Positions 45,963 to 53,981 of a stretch of 64,000 bases of DNA are shown piece by piece. This DNA is from Rhodospirillaceae bacterium (GTDB taxonomy: Bacteria > Pseudomonadota > Alphaproteobacteria > Rhodospirillales > Rhodospirillaceae). The translations under genes and the position numbers were made by a program. Positions within the stretch are counted from its first letter, which is position 1. Each line of letters starts with the position of its first letter. The DNA lies in the NCBI GenBank assembly GCA_018666155.1, contig JABJAH010000066.1:1-64000 (forward strand). Direction: 5' to 3'. Below the pieces are notes generated by a model. The model was not told the DNA's origin and made no database searches. It saw nothing but the letters and a program-made list of their open reading frames with translations.

Positions 45963-46031
45963 GTAACAGAGGGGCCCCTCGTTACAGATCGTTACCCTTA
46001 TAGGGGGTGCAGGACATCGCTCCGTTACAGA
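45963..46031 (+). promoter_or_regulatory. Operator region of the two-component locus
   Basis: Four GTTAC-type elements cluster here: GTAACAGA (45963-45970), GTTACAGA (45981-45988), GTTACC (45991-45996) and GTTACAGA (46024-46031). The first two, with GAGGGGCCCCTC between, form a near-perfect 23-base inverted repeat with one extra A. The second and third make a GTTAC-N5-GTTAC direct repeat, the ten-base periodicity typical of OmpR/PhoP-type regulators. It lies between the response regulator gene and the small peptide gene. Confidence 0.6.
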
Positions 46032-46107
46032 GGGCTGTCTTAATGGCCCCATCGAAATTGCAGATCACGGCGCCGCAGCGCACCAACTTAGAAACGAGGA
46101 CAAAACA

Positions 46108-46203
46108 ATGGACATCACCTTGAACACCGCAATCACCAGTCTGGTTCTGTACACCACCTGGGCGACCATCGCCTCAACCGTAGCTTCTGCCTGCCCCTTC
46201 TAG
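46108..46203 (+). CDS. 31-residue hydrophobic peptide
   Basis: The frame reads MDITLNTAITSLVLYTTWAT and ends ASACPF. GAGGA lies eight bases before the ATG, a good ribosome binding site. Almost all residues are hydrophobic or small, with no Lys or Arg, fitting a one-helix membrane peptide or a leader peptide. It is divergent from the response regulator and followed by a strong hairpin and the PepSY-like gene on the same strand. Confidence 0.5.
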   Translation: MDITLNTAITSLVLYTTWATIASTVASACPF

Positions 46204-46220
46204 CAGCGGCTACACCCTCC

Positions 46221-46254
46221 GGACCCGGCTTTCCCCCCAATCGAAGCCGGGTCC
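46221..46254 (+). promoter_or_regulatory. Perfect 11-pair hairpin between the peptide and PepSY-like genes
   Basis: GGACCCGGCTT (46221-46231) pairs fully with AAGCCGGGTCC (46244-46254) across a 12-base loop. No T run follows, so it is not a simple rho-independent terminator. It may protect or process the messenger, or act as an attenuator controlled by the peptide upstream. Confidence 0.6.
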
Positions 46255-46312
46255 GAACGTGGGTCCCTCAAGTGAGGATCTCGCGCTCCAGCCCTAAGAA
46301 AGGAATTGCACC

Positions 46313-46999
46313 ATGAATAAGAGCTATAAAATCGAAAACGCCATAAAGACCTCCATCACAGCCTTTGTGCTCATGGTGTGCTGGGCCGTAATTGCTCCCA
46401 CCTATGCCGCAGAAGGCCCCGATGATCACCGCGCCCGCTTTGAAGAGCGCATGGCCAACATGGATAAAGATCTTTCGACCGATCAAGTCCGGGACATTGT
46501 TGAAGGTCGAATCGCCTCCATGGGTAACACCAATCTCAAGGTCGGCGGTGTCACCGTGACATCAACGGATACCGTTCTGGTCGACATCGTGACCCAAGAT
46601 GACTCCCTGGTTCAAACCATGGAGATCTCGACACGGACCGGTCGCCCCGCTGGCATGGAACGTCGCTTCGATCGCGCGCGCCGCATGGGTGATATGGGCC
46701 CGGCCCGTGGTCATCGTGAAGGCCGTGGTAAATTTGGACGCGGTGGACCGCGCGGAGATTTCTCTGCCTTAGCCCTCGCCATGGGTCCGAAAAATCGCGA
46801 GTTAGGCCTGACCGTCGAGCAAGCCCGCACTCTGGCCGAATCACGCCTCATCCTGTCGGGCAATGATCGCCTTAAAGTTGGCTCGGTTGAAGCGGTCGAC
46901 GACAAGACCATCGTTGTTGAAATCGTGACTGTTGATGACTCGCTGGTGGTCCGCCGCAACATCGATCGCAATACGGGTCGCATGAAGCGGATCCGTTAA
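46313..46999 (+). CDS. Exported protein with duplicated PepSY-like domain
   Basis: A 228-residue protein with an N-terminal signal segment (about 12-32, ending PTYAAE). Two related halves follow: LSTDQVRDIVEGRIASMGN, LKVGGVTVT, VDIVTQDDSL and LTVEQARTLAESRLILSGN, LKVGSVEAV, VEIVTVDDSL, each ending in a TGR motif. A Gly/Arg-rich linker (about 120-150) joins them. The repeats resemble PepSY domains, which act as inhibitors or periplasmic sensors. AAGGA lies upstream of the ATG, and a terminator follows. Control by the adjacent two-component system is likely. Confidence 0.72.
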   Translation: MNKSYKIENAIKTSITAFVLMVCWAVIAPTYAAEGPDDHRARFEERMANMDKDLSTDQVRDIVEGRIASMGNTNLKVGGVTVTSTDTVLVDIVTQDDSLVQTMEISTRTGRPAGMERRFDRARRMGDMGPARGHREGRGKFGRGGPRGDFSALALAMGPKNRELGLTVEQARTLAESRLILSGNDRLKVGSVEAVDDKTIVVEIVTVDDSLVVRRNIDRNTGRMKRIR

Positions 47000-47047
47000 A
47001 GGTTCCCCCCTCAATAATAAAATCCCCTCCCATAATCCCCACACCTT

Positions 47048-47077
47048 AAAGGGCGGCCTCACAGCCGCCCTTTCTTT
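47048..47077 (+). terminator. Rho-independent terminator of the PepSY-like gene
   Basis: AAAGGGCGGC (47048-47057) pairs perfectly with GCCGCCCTTT (47064-47073) across a six-base loop, then CTTTAT. It lies 48 bases after the stop. The convergent DUF3604 gene ends at 47119, and the A run before the stem may let it work from both sides. Confidence 0.85.
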
Positions 47078-47118
47078 ATGGGATTCTTTCATGAGAAGGA
47101 GGGCGCAGCATCAACACT

Positions 47119-49119
47119 TTATTTCGACGGCAGATACCAAATTGGTGACGTCCAGGCCATTTCCTGAACAGTTTTGGGTGCATCGTTGTCACACGCCGCT
47201 GGACGCTCGTCGGCGGGCAACGCAACACACTGAGCCCAACTCCAGCGCAGGGTCGGCACCTCCACAGCTCTTAAGTAATAGTACGCCGGTTCCGCCGGGT
47301 TGAATTCCGGATCTTCAAACACGGTGCACAGCGAGGCCGACCCGGTGCCGCTCCATGCCCCTGTTTCAAGATCCGTCTCACCCTCGTGGTTTTCATGCCC
47401 GGCAGCATCGAACACTTTGTAGTGGGACTGGCCGCCGTCATCGACCCAGCCCTTGATGACCTGCAGCTCCTGTAACTGCGCCGCATCGGGGTCCTGGATC
47501 GCGGAAACAAAAAGTTGTGGCGAAGTCCCTGATGGGCCATCGCTGATATCACCGCCCATAGGTGTTCCTTTCGCATAGCCATGCGCCGCTTTGTCAGCCA
47601 TGACGCAGGCGTTCTTCGCAAAGTCCCAGCCACCGAATAGGCGCGGTTTAATGCGTGTGCCCGTGGTGCCGAACACTTCTCTCCGCCGCAGCGATTCAAA
47701 AATGGCGTCGCGTGAATTTTCCACGGCCCAGACACCGGCCAGACCGCCGGCGTTGCTATTCAACCCGAATACTCCCCCTTGGCGTTCCGTCATCCGAGCG
47801 TCGAAGTCTCCTTCCGGGACGAGATGGCCCTGGTAACTGTGTTCATCGGTTGCTCCGGCGAGGGAGGTATGCGCGTCGGTCGAGGCAATCACACCGAACT
47901 TGTAGGAATTGACGCCAATGACCGCCTCATCCTGCAACCCGGTTAAGAGGACACTGCGGAAAAAGTCGTTCTTCGAGATGCAGCCAAAACGGCTAAATCC
48001 TCTGGTGCCAATTTCACCCTCTTCACAGAACCTAATCGTGGTTTTGCTACCAAATGTCTCAGCGACCCGCCCCACCGTGCGGACTTGCTCTTGCTCGCAA
48101 AGCTCATCGGGGGCGCCGAGAATGTCCGGCAAGCCATTAAAGCATTCGGAATTTCCCTTGTGCTGGAACACTTCCATGATGGGTTCCATCGCGTTACGTA
48201 GTTTCGCCATTTCGGCCGCTGATTCCGTAGATTCAAACCCCGCAACATAAGACGGAAACATCGCCCCGGAACTGATGTTTGAATTGTGGGGAATAGCGAG
48301 GACATCGCAGCCTTCAACACCGTCGAAACATTGCTCGGTTAACTGCGCCCACAGCTCCTGGTCGGTCGGGGTTTCGATATAGGAGATGGCGCGCTCAGGC
48401 ACTTTGTCATTCCGAAAGATAACATTGCGATGATAGTTGTTGGCGTTCGGCGTTCCGGTATGTTCGTAGCCAACAAAACTGGTGAACTCACAGCTTGATG
48501 TCCGGTCATAGGCGGCCTCGGCCATGTCCTGCGTACTTTGCCAGAGCGATATGGACGCTTCAAAGCAAGCCGCTCCGTCTTCACCACAGACATCTGCCAT
48601 GCGTTTGGGATCGGGACTGCTAACGATACGGAAAAAGGGCAGAAGACCCTCACCGTTTTCTTGGCGAAATAACTGGCAGGACTTAACGTCATAGGCGGGG
48701 CTTTCTGGATCAAAACACAGAGTCATCTCTCCAAAAAACTCAGAGTGATCGGTGACCGCCGCGAAATCCAAAGGACGGGTAAGTTGCTGGATCGCGAATG
48801 GGGTGCCGTCTGCCGCATAGGGCGGTACTGGCAGGGGCTCTCCTTTGGCAAAGCGATAAGCATCGGCCGGTGTTGTTTCCGTTCCGCGAGGCCGGGCGTC
48901 GTAAGAGTACGCTGTGTGGATATGGAGATCGCCGAAGTAGGCATTCCGCGTTGCAGTGCGGTCATCGCACATTTCACGATTTTCGGTGTAGGTGACGAAG
49001 CCTTCTTCGGCTTTGGCAAGTGAAGGAGGGGATGGCTCTGGACCTGAGCAACCAACCACAAAGACCAAGCTGCATATTGCCGCAGCACGTACGCCAAGTG
49101 TTTTGTGATCAAGAGTCAT
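47119..49119 (-). CDS. DUF3604 family lipoprotein
   Basis: A 666-residue protein with a lipoprotein signal (lipobox VVGC). DUF3604 blocks with PHP-like metal residues are visible: YFGDLHIHTAYSYDA, FAAVTDHSEFFGEM, LAIPHNSNIS and IASTDAHTS. Eighteen or so cysteines suggest disulfides, in agreement with a periplasmic place. The family resembles PHP-type metallo-hydrolases, but no reaction is proven. It sits between the two-component locus and the second DUF1838 gene, in the region of exported proteins. Confidence 0.87.
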   Translation of the reverse strand: MTLDHKTLGVRAAAICSLVFVVGCSGPEPSPPSLAKAEEGFVTYTENREMCDDRTATRNAYFGDLHIHTAYSYDARPRGTETTPADAYRFAKGEPLPVPPYAADGTPFAIQQLTRPLDFAAVTDHSEFFGEMTLCFDPESPAYDVKSCQLFRQENGEGLLPFFRIVSSPDPKRMADVCGEDGAACFEASISLWQSTQDMAEAAYDRTSSCEFTSFVGYEHTGTPNANNYHRNVIFRNDKVPERAISYIETPTDQELWAQLTEQCFDGVEGCDVLAIPHNSNISSGAMFPSYVAGFESTESAAEMAKLRNAMEPIMEVFQHKGNSECFNGLPDILGAPDELCEQEQVRTVGRVAETFGSKTTIRFCEEGEIGTRGFSRFGCISKNDFFRSVLLTGLQDEAVIGVNSYKFGVIASTDAHTSLAGATDEHSYQGHLVPEGDFDARMTERQGGVFGLNSNAGGLAGVWAVENSRDAIFESLRRREVFGTTGTRIKPRLFGGWDFAKNACVMADKAAHGYAKGTPMGGDISDGPSGTSPQLFVSAIQDPDAAQLQELQVIKGWVDDGGQSHYKVFDAAGHENHEGETDLETGAWSGTGSASLCTVFEDPEFNPAEPAYYYLRAVEVPTLRWSWAQCVALPADERPAACDNDAPKTVQEMAWTSPIWYLPSK

Positions 49120-49165
49120 AATGATTTCCCGTCGTCGAGACGACTATGAGCCGTGTTTACAAACG

Positions 49166-50263
49166 TTATAAAGCCCCAGCCCCCGTCGGCGGACCTGGGA
49201 CATGGGCGGGGCGCTTTTCCGTCCAATCGTAATCGGGATTCTCCGGTGGCACATCGGCTGCGTAGCAAGACCAAGTGTCGACCCGGAAGCTCTCCATCTC
49301 CCACTTGTCCGGCAATGTGAGATATTCAGGCGCGTGCTTCTCTATATAGGCGAGCACCTTCGGACGCACATCGGCAGTGCCCGGCAAACCTTTGTGACTG
49401 AACATGCGACCAAACAGTTGCACGTCTTCCATGCCACTGCCGCCCATCTTCATCCACGGCCACGCTTGGGATATCCGTGAAAACCCAGCGACAAAACGGG
49501 CGGTGGGCAGACTGCGGTCTTCAACCTGGTTTTTCGACATACGGAATGTGAAGTGCTCGGACGGTGAGATACGAGCCCCGGTCGATGATTGCGGCCAGCC
49601 TGCGGGAGTCACCGGATTGGTGTATTCGTGGGTGTAATCCCAGTTCAACAAGAGATCATTGTCGAACGACTGAAACGGCAAGATAAACGGAATGTTGCCA
49701 GTTTCATCCGGGAAGACTGTGCCTTCATTCATCAGCGTCGGCGAGTCCGTCGCCGCCCCAAAGTTAAAGGACGACATCTGGTTATCCATGCTGCGAACCA
49801 GCAGTGGATTATAGAAGTGGTAGACCGGAACCGTTTCACCGGTGATGGGATTGTCCCAAGTTTCCAGGATGTCGCCCGTCCGTAGATCGGTGAAGTATCC
49901 AGTCTCGCGTGAGACTCGAGTCAGAGTGCCATCCGCTTCCCACCGGGCTTGGAGCACACCGGTCCCTTCGTATCCAAACACGGGAATCATCCGTTCGTTG
50001 CCAATGCGCATGTACATCAGTCCGTGAAAACAACCGATGGTCGGCTGGTCAAAGGACGACCAAATTTTGGCAAAGGCGTACAGATTATCTTTAGGGTCGT
50101 TGTAATCGATCCCGCCATCAGAGGCTGGAGCTGCTGCTGAAGCCGGGGCTGATGCCAACGCGCCCGCCGCACCCATGGCGCCTGCGCCAAAACCTTTCAA
50201 GACAGAGCGTCTCGATGCCTCTGGGTTAGAAATTGAACCTTCACTGAAATCCGACGGTAGCAT
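49166..50263 (-). CDS. Exported DUF1838 family protein (second copy)
   Basis: A 365-residue protein with a twin-arginine signal (SRRSVLKGFGAGAMGAAGAL, cleavage near ASA). DUF1838 features: YMRIGNERMIPVFGYEG, TGYFTDLRTGDILETWDNPI and SRISQAWPWMKMGGSG. It is about 90 residues longer than the copy at 38553-39389 and only distantly alike. GGGGAG lies seven bases before the ATG at 50263. Together with the DUF3604 gene 46 bases downstream it may form an operon. The reaction is unknown. Confidence 0.82.
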   Translation of the reverse strand: MLPSDFSEGSISNPEASRRSVLKGFGAGAMGAAGALASAPASAAAPASDGGIDYNDPKDNLYAFAKIWSSFDQPTIGCFHGLMYMRIGNERMIPVFGYEGTGVLQARWEADGTLTRVSRETGYFTDLRTGDILETWDNPITGETVPVYHFYNPLLVRSMDNQMSSFNFGAATDSPTLMNEGTVFPDETGNIPFILPFQSFDNDLLLNWDYTHEYTNPVTPAGWPQSSTGARISPSEHFTFRMSKNQVEDRSLPTARFVAGFSRISQAWPWMKMGGSGMEDVQLFGRMFSHKGLPGTADVRPKVLAYIEKHAPEYLTLPDKWEMESFRVDTWSCYAADVPPENPDYDWTEKRPAHVPGPPTGAGAL

Positions 50264-50398
50264 TGCATGTCTCCCCAAAATTGAACGTGAAGCGTAGGCA
50301 GGTGGTGCGACCGGTGTAAACCACCCCCGTTAGGCACTGGCTAGCTGGCGGCCATGAGCGCAGTATTGAGAGGATTGGATCATAGGGAGGACACCGAC

Positions 50399-51412
50399 AT
50401 GCGGCGACGCACCTTATTGAAGTCTGTGACAGCGCTTGCTGCGGCGAGCCTGGCAAAATCACAAGGAACAGCAGCCGCTGAAAGCATATCCGAGTCGGGT
50501 TCCCGTCCTTCCTATCAAGCCGCTGTCATGCGCGTTCCCGTTCTTGTGCCGCCTAGTCTTGATGCGTTCAATGACGTCCGTAGACGCAACGCAGACGCCA
50601 TGGTCGATGCAATCGAAATGGTAATGCGAACCGCTGAGCCGAAACCGCGCATCATTGTGTTTCCCGTGCTGCAGTTTACATCAGCTCGACGCGCGACATC
50701 TGGCGTACCCATGACGGCGGTCGCGATTGATCTGGTGTCAGAGCCGCTAGACCGGGGCATTTTCGCTCCGGTCATAGAAGCCTGCCGCCGGCATAATCTC
50801 TATGTTGCAACCAGCACACAGGAGAAAGTCCCGCAACTGCCGGGAACGTACTTCCATACTGGATTTATTATGGGGCCCGAAGGCTTGGTGTTGCGCTCTC
50901 CTAAGGTCCAGGCGCCAAGCGCACCAACGGTGAGCTATATCCGTGACATCGAGGATGACTACCTAAAGGCGTTTGGGCCGGACTCGATCATGCCCGTAGT
51001 CAAAACACCGTTGGGCAACCTTGCTTGTTACGTCGAGGGAGAAGCACAAGTCCTAGAGGCGTCCCGGCTGCTTGCGTCGAAGGGCGCCGAAGTCATTCTG
51101 CACACGAGTTTCGAGGACGAGGACGTCCCGTGGAAAGCTCTTAAGCAAGCGATTGGCTATCAATGCCATGTTTATCTTCTGACCGGCGCAACATCACGCG
51201 TCGTTTATGCCGATAATCCTGAAGGCGAATGGGCGGGTGGATCCTCCACCATTGTAGGGCCCGACGGACATGTCCTCGCCGAAAAAGGCGGCCATGATGA
51301 AGGGCACGCCGTAGCCGAAATTAACCTCGCCAATATCGACGCGGCGCGGGCGAAATTCGGCCGCAACACCGTCCCAGCGTGGAACCTCTATACCGATCTT
51401 TATAATCGGTAA
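50399..51412 (+). CDS. Exported nitrilase-superfamily protein lacking the catalytic glutamate
   Basis: A 337-residue carbon-nitrogen hydrolase fold with a twin-arginine-like signal (MRRRTLLKSVTALAAASLA). Of the Glu-Lys-Cys triad, Lys169 (RSPKVQ) and Cys210 (LACYVEGEA) are present, but the place of the glutamate after FP reads Val90 (IIVFPVLQF). The acidic residue after the cysteine is also changed. Nitrilase relatives are usually cytoplasmic, so export is odd. It may be inactive, or use a different base. GGGAGG lies upstream of the ATG. It is first of three exported proteins on this strand. Confidence 0.78.
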   Translation: MRRRTLLKSVTALAAASLAKSQGTAAAESISESGSRPSYQAAVMRVPVLVPPSLDAFNDVRRRNADAMVDAIEMVMRTAEPKPRIIVFPVLQFTSARRATSGVPMTAVAIDLVSEPLDRGIFAPVIEACRRHNLYVATSTQEKVPQLPGTYFHTGFIMGPEGLVLRSPKVQAPSAPTVSYIRDIEDDYLKAFGPDSIMPVVKTPLGNLACYVEGEAQVLEASRLLASKGAEVILHTSFEDEDVPWKALKQAIGYQCHVYLLTGATSRVVYADNPEGEWAGGSSTIVGPDGHVLAEKGGHDEGHAVAEINLANIDAARAKFGRNTVPAWNLYTDLYNR

Positions 51413-51542
51413 TCGACCTGCTTCCGTAGAGTTCACGGCGAACGCGACACCCAACATCACCGTAAGATGAACATTGGTGCAAACCATGCACCCACACGGC
51501 ATGATCCGTGCTTATCGTATGGCTGAAATCTGAGGGGAAACC

Positions 51543-52496
51543 ATGCTGACACGGCGCACCATGATGGGCGGGACAGCGGCCACGGCCGTTCCCCTCACCG
51601 CGTCAGCGTTTTCCGATACGGCCGCACAGGCCGCAGAGACAAAATCAAATAAGGGAGCAAAACCAATGGACGTCGATCGCGCGTTTGTCAGAATCGAAGA
51701 AGGGCTGGTCCATTACCGGCATGCCGGGGAAGGCACAACCGATGGTCCGCTGCCGCTGTACATGATGCATGCGGGGCCTGGGTCTTCAAAAGGCCTCACT
51801 GGTTTAGTCGCAGCCTTTGGCGAAACCCGCCGCAGCATCGCTCCTGATACTTTGGGGTTTGGAGAATCCGTTCCACCCACACCGGAAGAGCCGGACTTGA
51901 TCTACTACGCCGATAGCGTGGTGCGCATTTGGGATATGCTGGGCCTCGATAAAGTTGACGTCTACGGCGGCCATACAGGTGCCAACATCGGCATGGAAAT
52001 CGCCATCGCCCACCCCGACCGGGTGCGCAAGTTGGTATTTGATGGGGTCGCGCTATTTGACCCGGCGCTCGCCGCCGACATGCTAGAAAATTATGCGCCG
52101 AAGATTAAGCCGCAAGCGAACGGTGAGCACTTCATTTGGGCGTGGAACTTCATGCGGGATATGGGCCTCTACTTTCCCTATTACATGAGGGACAAGGAAC
52201 ATTATTTAGGCAAAGAGCCTTGGCCAACCGCAAGCTTACACAGCAGCGTCATGGAAGTGATGAAGGCGTTGGACCACTACTACAAGGGCTACAACGCGGT
52301 GTTCCGTCACAAGACTCATGACCGCCTACCATTAGTGACAGTGCCGACATTCTGTATGGCCCACGAAGCTGATCCACTGCATACCTCTGTGGAGGAAGCT
52401 GCGGCGCTGGTGCCCAATTCAGAACATCTGGTGCTGCCGTTTAACTCAGGCACCCAAGACAAAGCGGATGCCATCATCAAATACCTGGATGCTTAA
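51543..52496 (+). CDS. Exported alpha/beta hydrolase with altered nucleophile elbow
   Basis: A 317-residue protein with a twin-arginine-type signal (LTRRTMMGGTAATAV, end near AQA). The alpha/beta hydrolase core shows MHAGPGSSKG (oxyanion loop) and DTLGFGESV. The nucleophile elbow reads YGGHTGANIG (141-150): where GxSxG is expected there is G-G-H-T-G, so serine is replaced by His144 (or Thr145 acts). GxHTGA elbows occur in a subset of the superfamily. The region EHLVLPF may hold the base. The next gene begins directly after its stop. Confidence 0.83.
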   Translation: MLTRRTMMGGTAATAVPLTASAFSDTAAQAAETKSNKGAKPMDVDRAFVRIEEGLVHYRHAGEGTTDGPLPLYMMHAGPGSSKGLTGLVAAFGETRRSIAPDTLGFGESVPPTPEEPDLIYYADSVVRIWDMLGLDKVDVYGGHTGANIGMEIAIAHPDRVRKLVFDGVALFDPALAADMLENYAPKIKPQANGEHFIWAWNFMRDMGLYFPYYMRDKEHYLGKEPWPTASLHSSVMEVMKALDHYYKGYNAVFRHKTHDRLPLVTVPTFCMAHEADPLHTSVEEAAALVPNSEHLVLPFNSGTQDKADAIIKYLDA

Positions 52497-53201
52497 ATGA
52501 AACTGTTTCCCGCCGTTGCCGCGTTTAGCCTGTTCGTCCTCGCGAGCAGCGCGTCTGCCCAAGACGCCAAACTCTCGGACTTTCCATTCTGGCAAAAAAT
52601 GTCTGGGTGGTGGGCGAGCGAGAACACGTATTTCACGGCAGACATGGATTACACGGTGCGGTCCTATAACAGCCTGGTCCATATCGAATTGGACGGAACG
52701 CAGTTCCGCGAAAGCGAGCATCGGTTTTATCCGGCTGGCATCGCGACAACGCGATACGGCGAAGGCCTCATGGGGCCTGGCGAAGGTGTTGAGTTGATTA
52801 TTATCACCACCGGCGAGTTGATTGACGATGACGGCACCTTGGGCAACGTCCGCATGGACCATAGCTCGGGCCCGTTTGATCCATCAGTCGAATACCGCGT
52901 ATTGAGCACCGATGACGGCGTCCGCGTCAGACCGAACGCGAAGACAGGCATCGATACCTACCGGATGTATTTTAACTTCACGACGCCAAACCACCGGTTT
53001 AGATCCAACGTCGGGATACTCTACGAAGAGGGCGAAGACATTGGGGGATTACGCGCGTTTATCTTGTATCGGGATAAGCGGATGACTCGCGATGACTTTA
53101 AGGCCAAGCGCGCTGAATTCAGAGCGCGTCACAACGTCAAAGTTCTTCGAGTGGTTGACCCGGACAAGCCAGGAACGTCGCTCGTCACCCGGCTCGATTA
53201 G
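52497..53201 (+). CDS. Secreted hypothetical protein
   Basis: A 234-residue protein with a Sec signal (ending ASSASAQ). I do not recognise the family. The body is rich in beta-type sequence: FWQKMSGWWASENTYF, TVRSYNSLVHIELDG, FRSNVGILYEEGE, with many Tyr, Trp and Arg. Its ATG follows the previous stop with no gap, so the two are surely co-transcribed and perhaps work on the same substrate. It may be a lipocalin-like carrier; that is a guess from the opening WWxS-type sequence. Confidence 0.62.
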   Translation: MKLFPAVAAFSLFVLASSASAQDAKLSDFPFWQKMSGWWASENTYFTADMDYTVRSYNSLVHIELDGTQFRESEHRFYPAGIATTRYGEGLMGPGEGVELIIITTGELIDDDGTLGNVRMDHSSGPFDPSVEYRVLSTDDGVRVRPNAKTGIDTYRMYFNFTTPNHRFRSNVGILYEEGEDIGGLRAFILYRDKRMTRDDFKAKRAEFRARHNVKVLRVVDPDKPGTSLVTRLD

Positions 53202-53854
53202 TTTTTGGCGCGGGCTTCCTCGACTTCTGTCGGAAAGTCGATCTTTGAGGTTACCGTCTCTGACGACAGGCCTGACAGCACTTTGCCGTCGACGATGTAG
53301 CCGGGGACGACGTTGATTCTCATTTTGCGGGCGAGGTTGAAATTCTCGAACAGCTGGTCGGTCACCGCCGTTGAATTCATATCCTGTTTAAGACGGTCAA
53401 TGTCGAGGCCGACGTTCGCCGCAATCTTAAACACCCGAGCTTCGTCTTCCAGCGGGCCGCGGTGCCCCATCAGCGCGTTATGAAACTCCGCGTGTTTACC
53501 TTGCATGTCCGCAGCCAGGGCGGCCTTTGAGGCGACAATCGAGACCGGGCTAAGGATCGGAAAATCCTTGATCACGAATTTAATGTTGCCGTCGCTTTTT
53601 ACTAACTCCTTCAGGCGCGGTTCCGCCGCTTTGCAAAACGGACATTGGTAATCAAAGAACTCGATGACAGTGACATTACCATCCGGGTTACCCATTACCG
53701 GTGTGCCAGGGTCTTGCCGGAGATCTAGCGCATAGCGGGTGGCACGAGCGTCCGCCTCCTGCTGCAAAGCGGCATCGATAGCCGAAGCCGGTGCCGATGC
53801 AAAGACGCTCAGAGCGATGGCCAACGCAGGAACGATTGTCGTGTGAATACCCAT
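53198..53854 (-). CDS. DsbA-family thiol-disulfide oxidoreductase
   Basis: A 218-residue periplasmic protein with a Sec signal (ending APASA) and a thioredoxin fold with inserted helices. The active site is Cys71-Pro-Phe-Cys74 in FFDYQCPFCKAAEP. A cis-proline is seen in INVVPGYIVDG. It resembles the BdbD/ScsC type DsbA proteins of alphaproteobacteria and would oxidise or isomerise disulfides in exported proteins, such as the cysteine-rich DUF3604 lipoprotein. The ATG at 53854 has GAGGGG upstream. Its stop overlaps that of the convergent gene. Confidence 0.9.
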   Translation of the reverse strand: MGIHTTIVPALAIALSVFASAPASAIDAALQQEADARATRYALDLRQDPGTPVMGNPDGNVTVIEFFDYQCPFCKAAEPRLKELVKSDGNIKFVIKDFPILSPVSIVASKAALAADMQGKHAEFHNALMGHRGPLEDEARVFKIAANVGLDIDRLKQDMNSTAVTDQLFENFNLARKMRINVVPGYIVDGKVLSGLSSETVTSKIDFPTEVEEARAKN

Positions 53855-53981
53855 GGTCGAGCCCCTCAAATTAATTCAGAGCATTATTCATGCACGAGGG
53901 CGCAAAGTCCGTCGATCTCAATCAACGGCCCCCACACAGATGTGAACAAAGGTCCGGACGACCTGGCCTCAAGCCGGGAAC

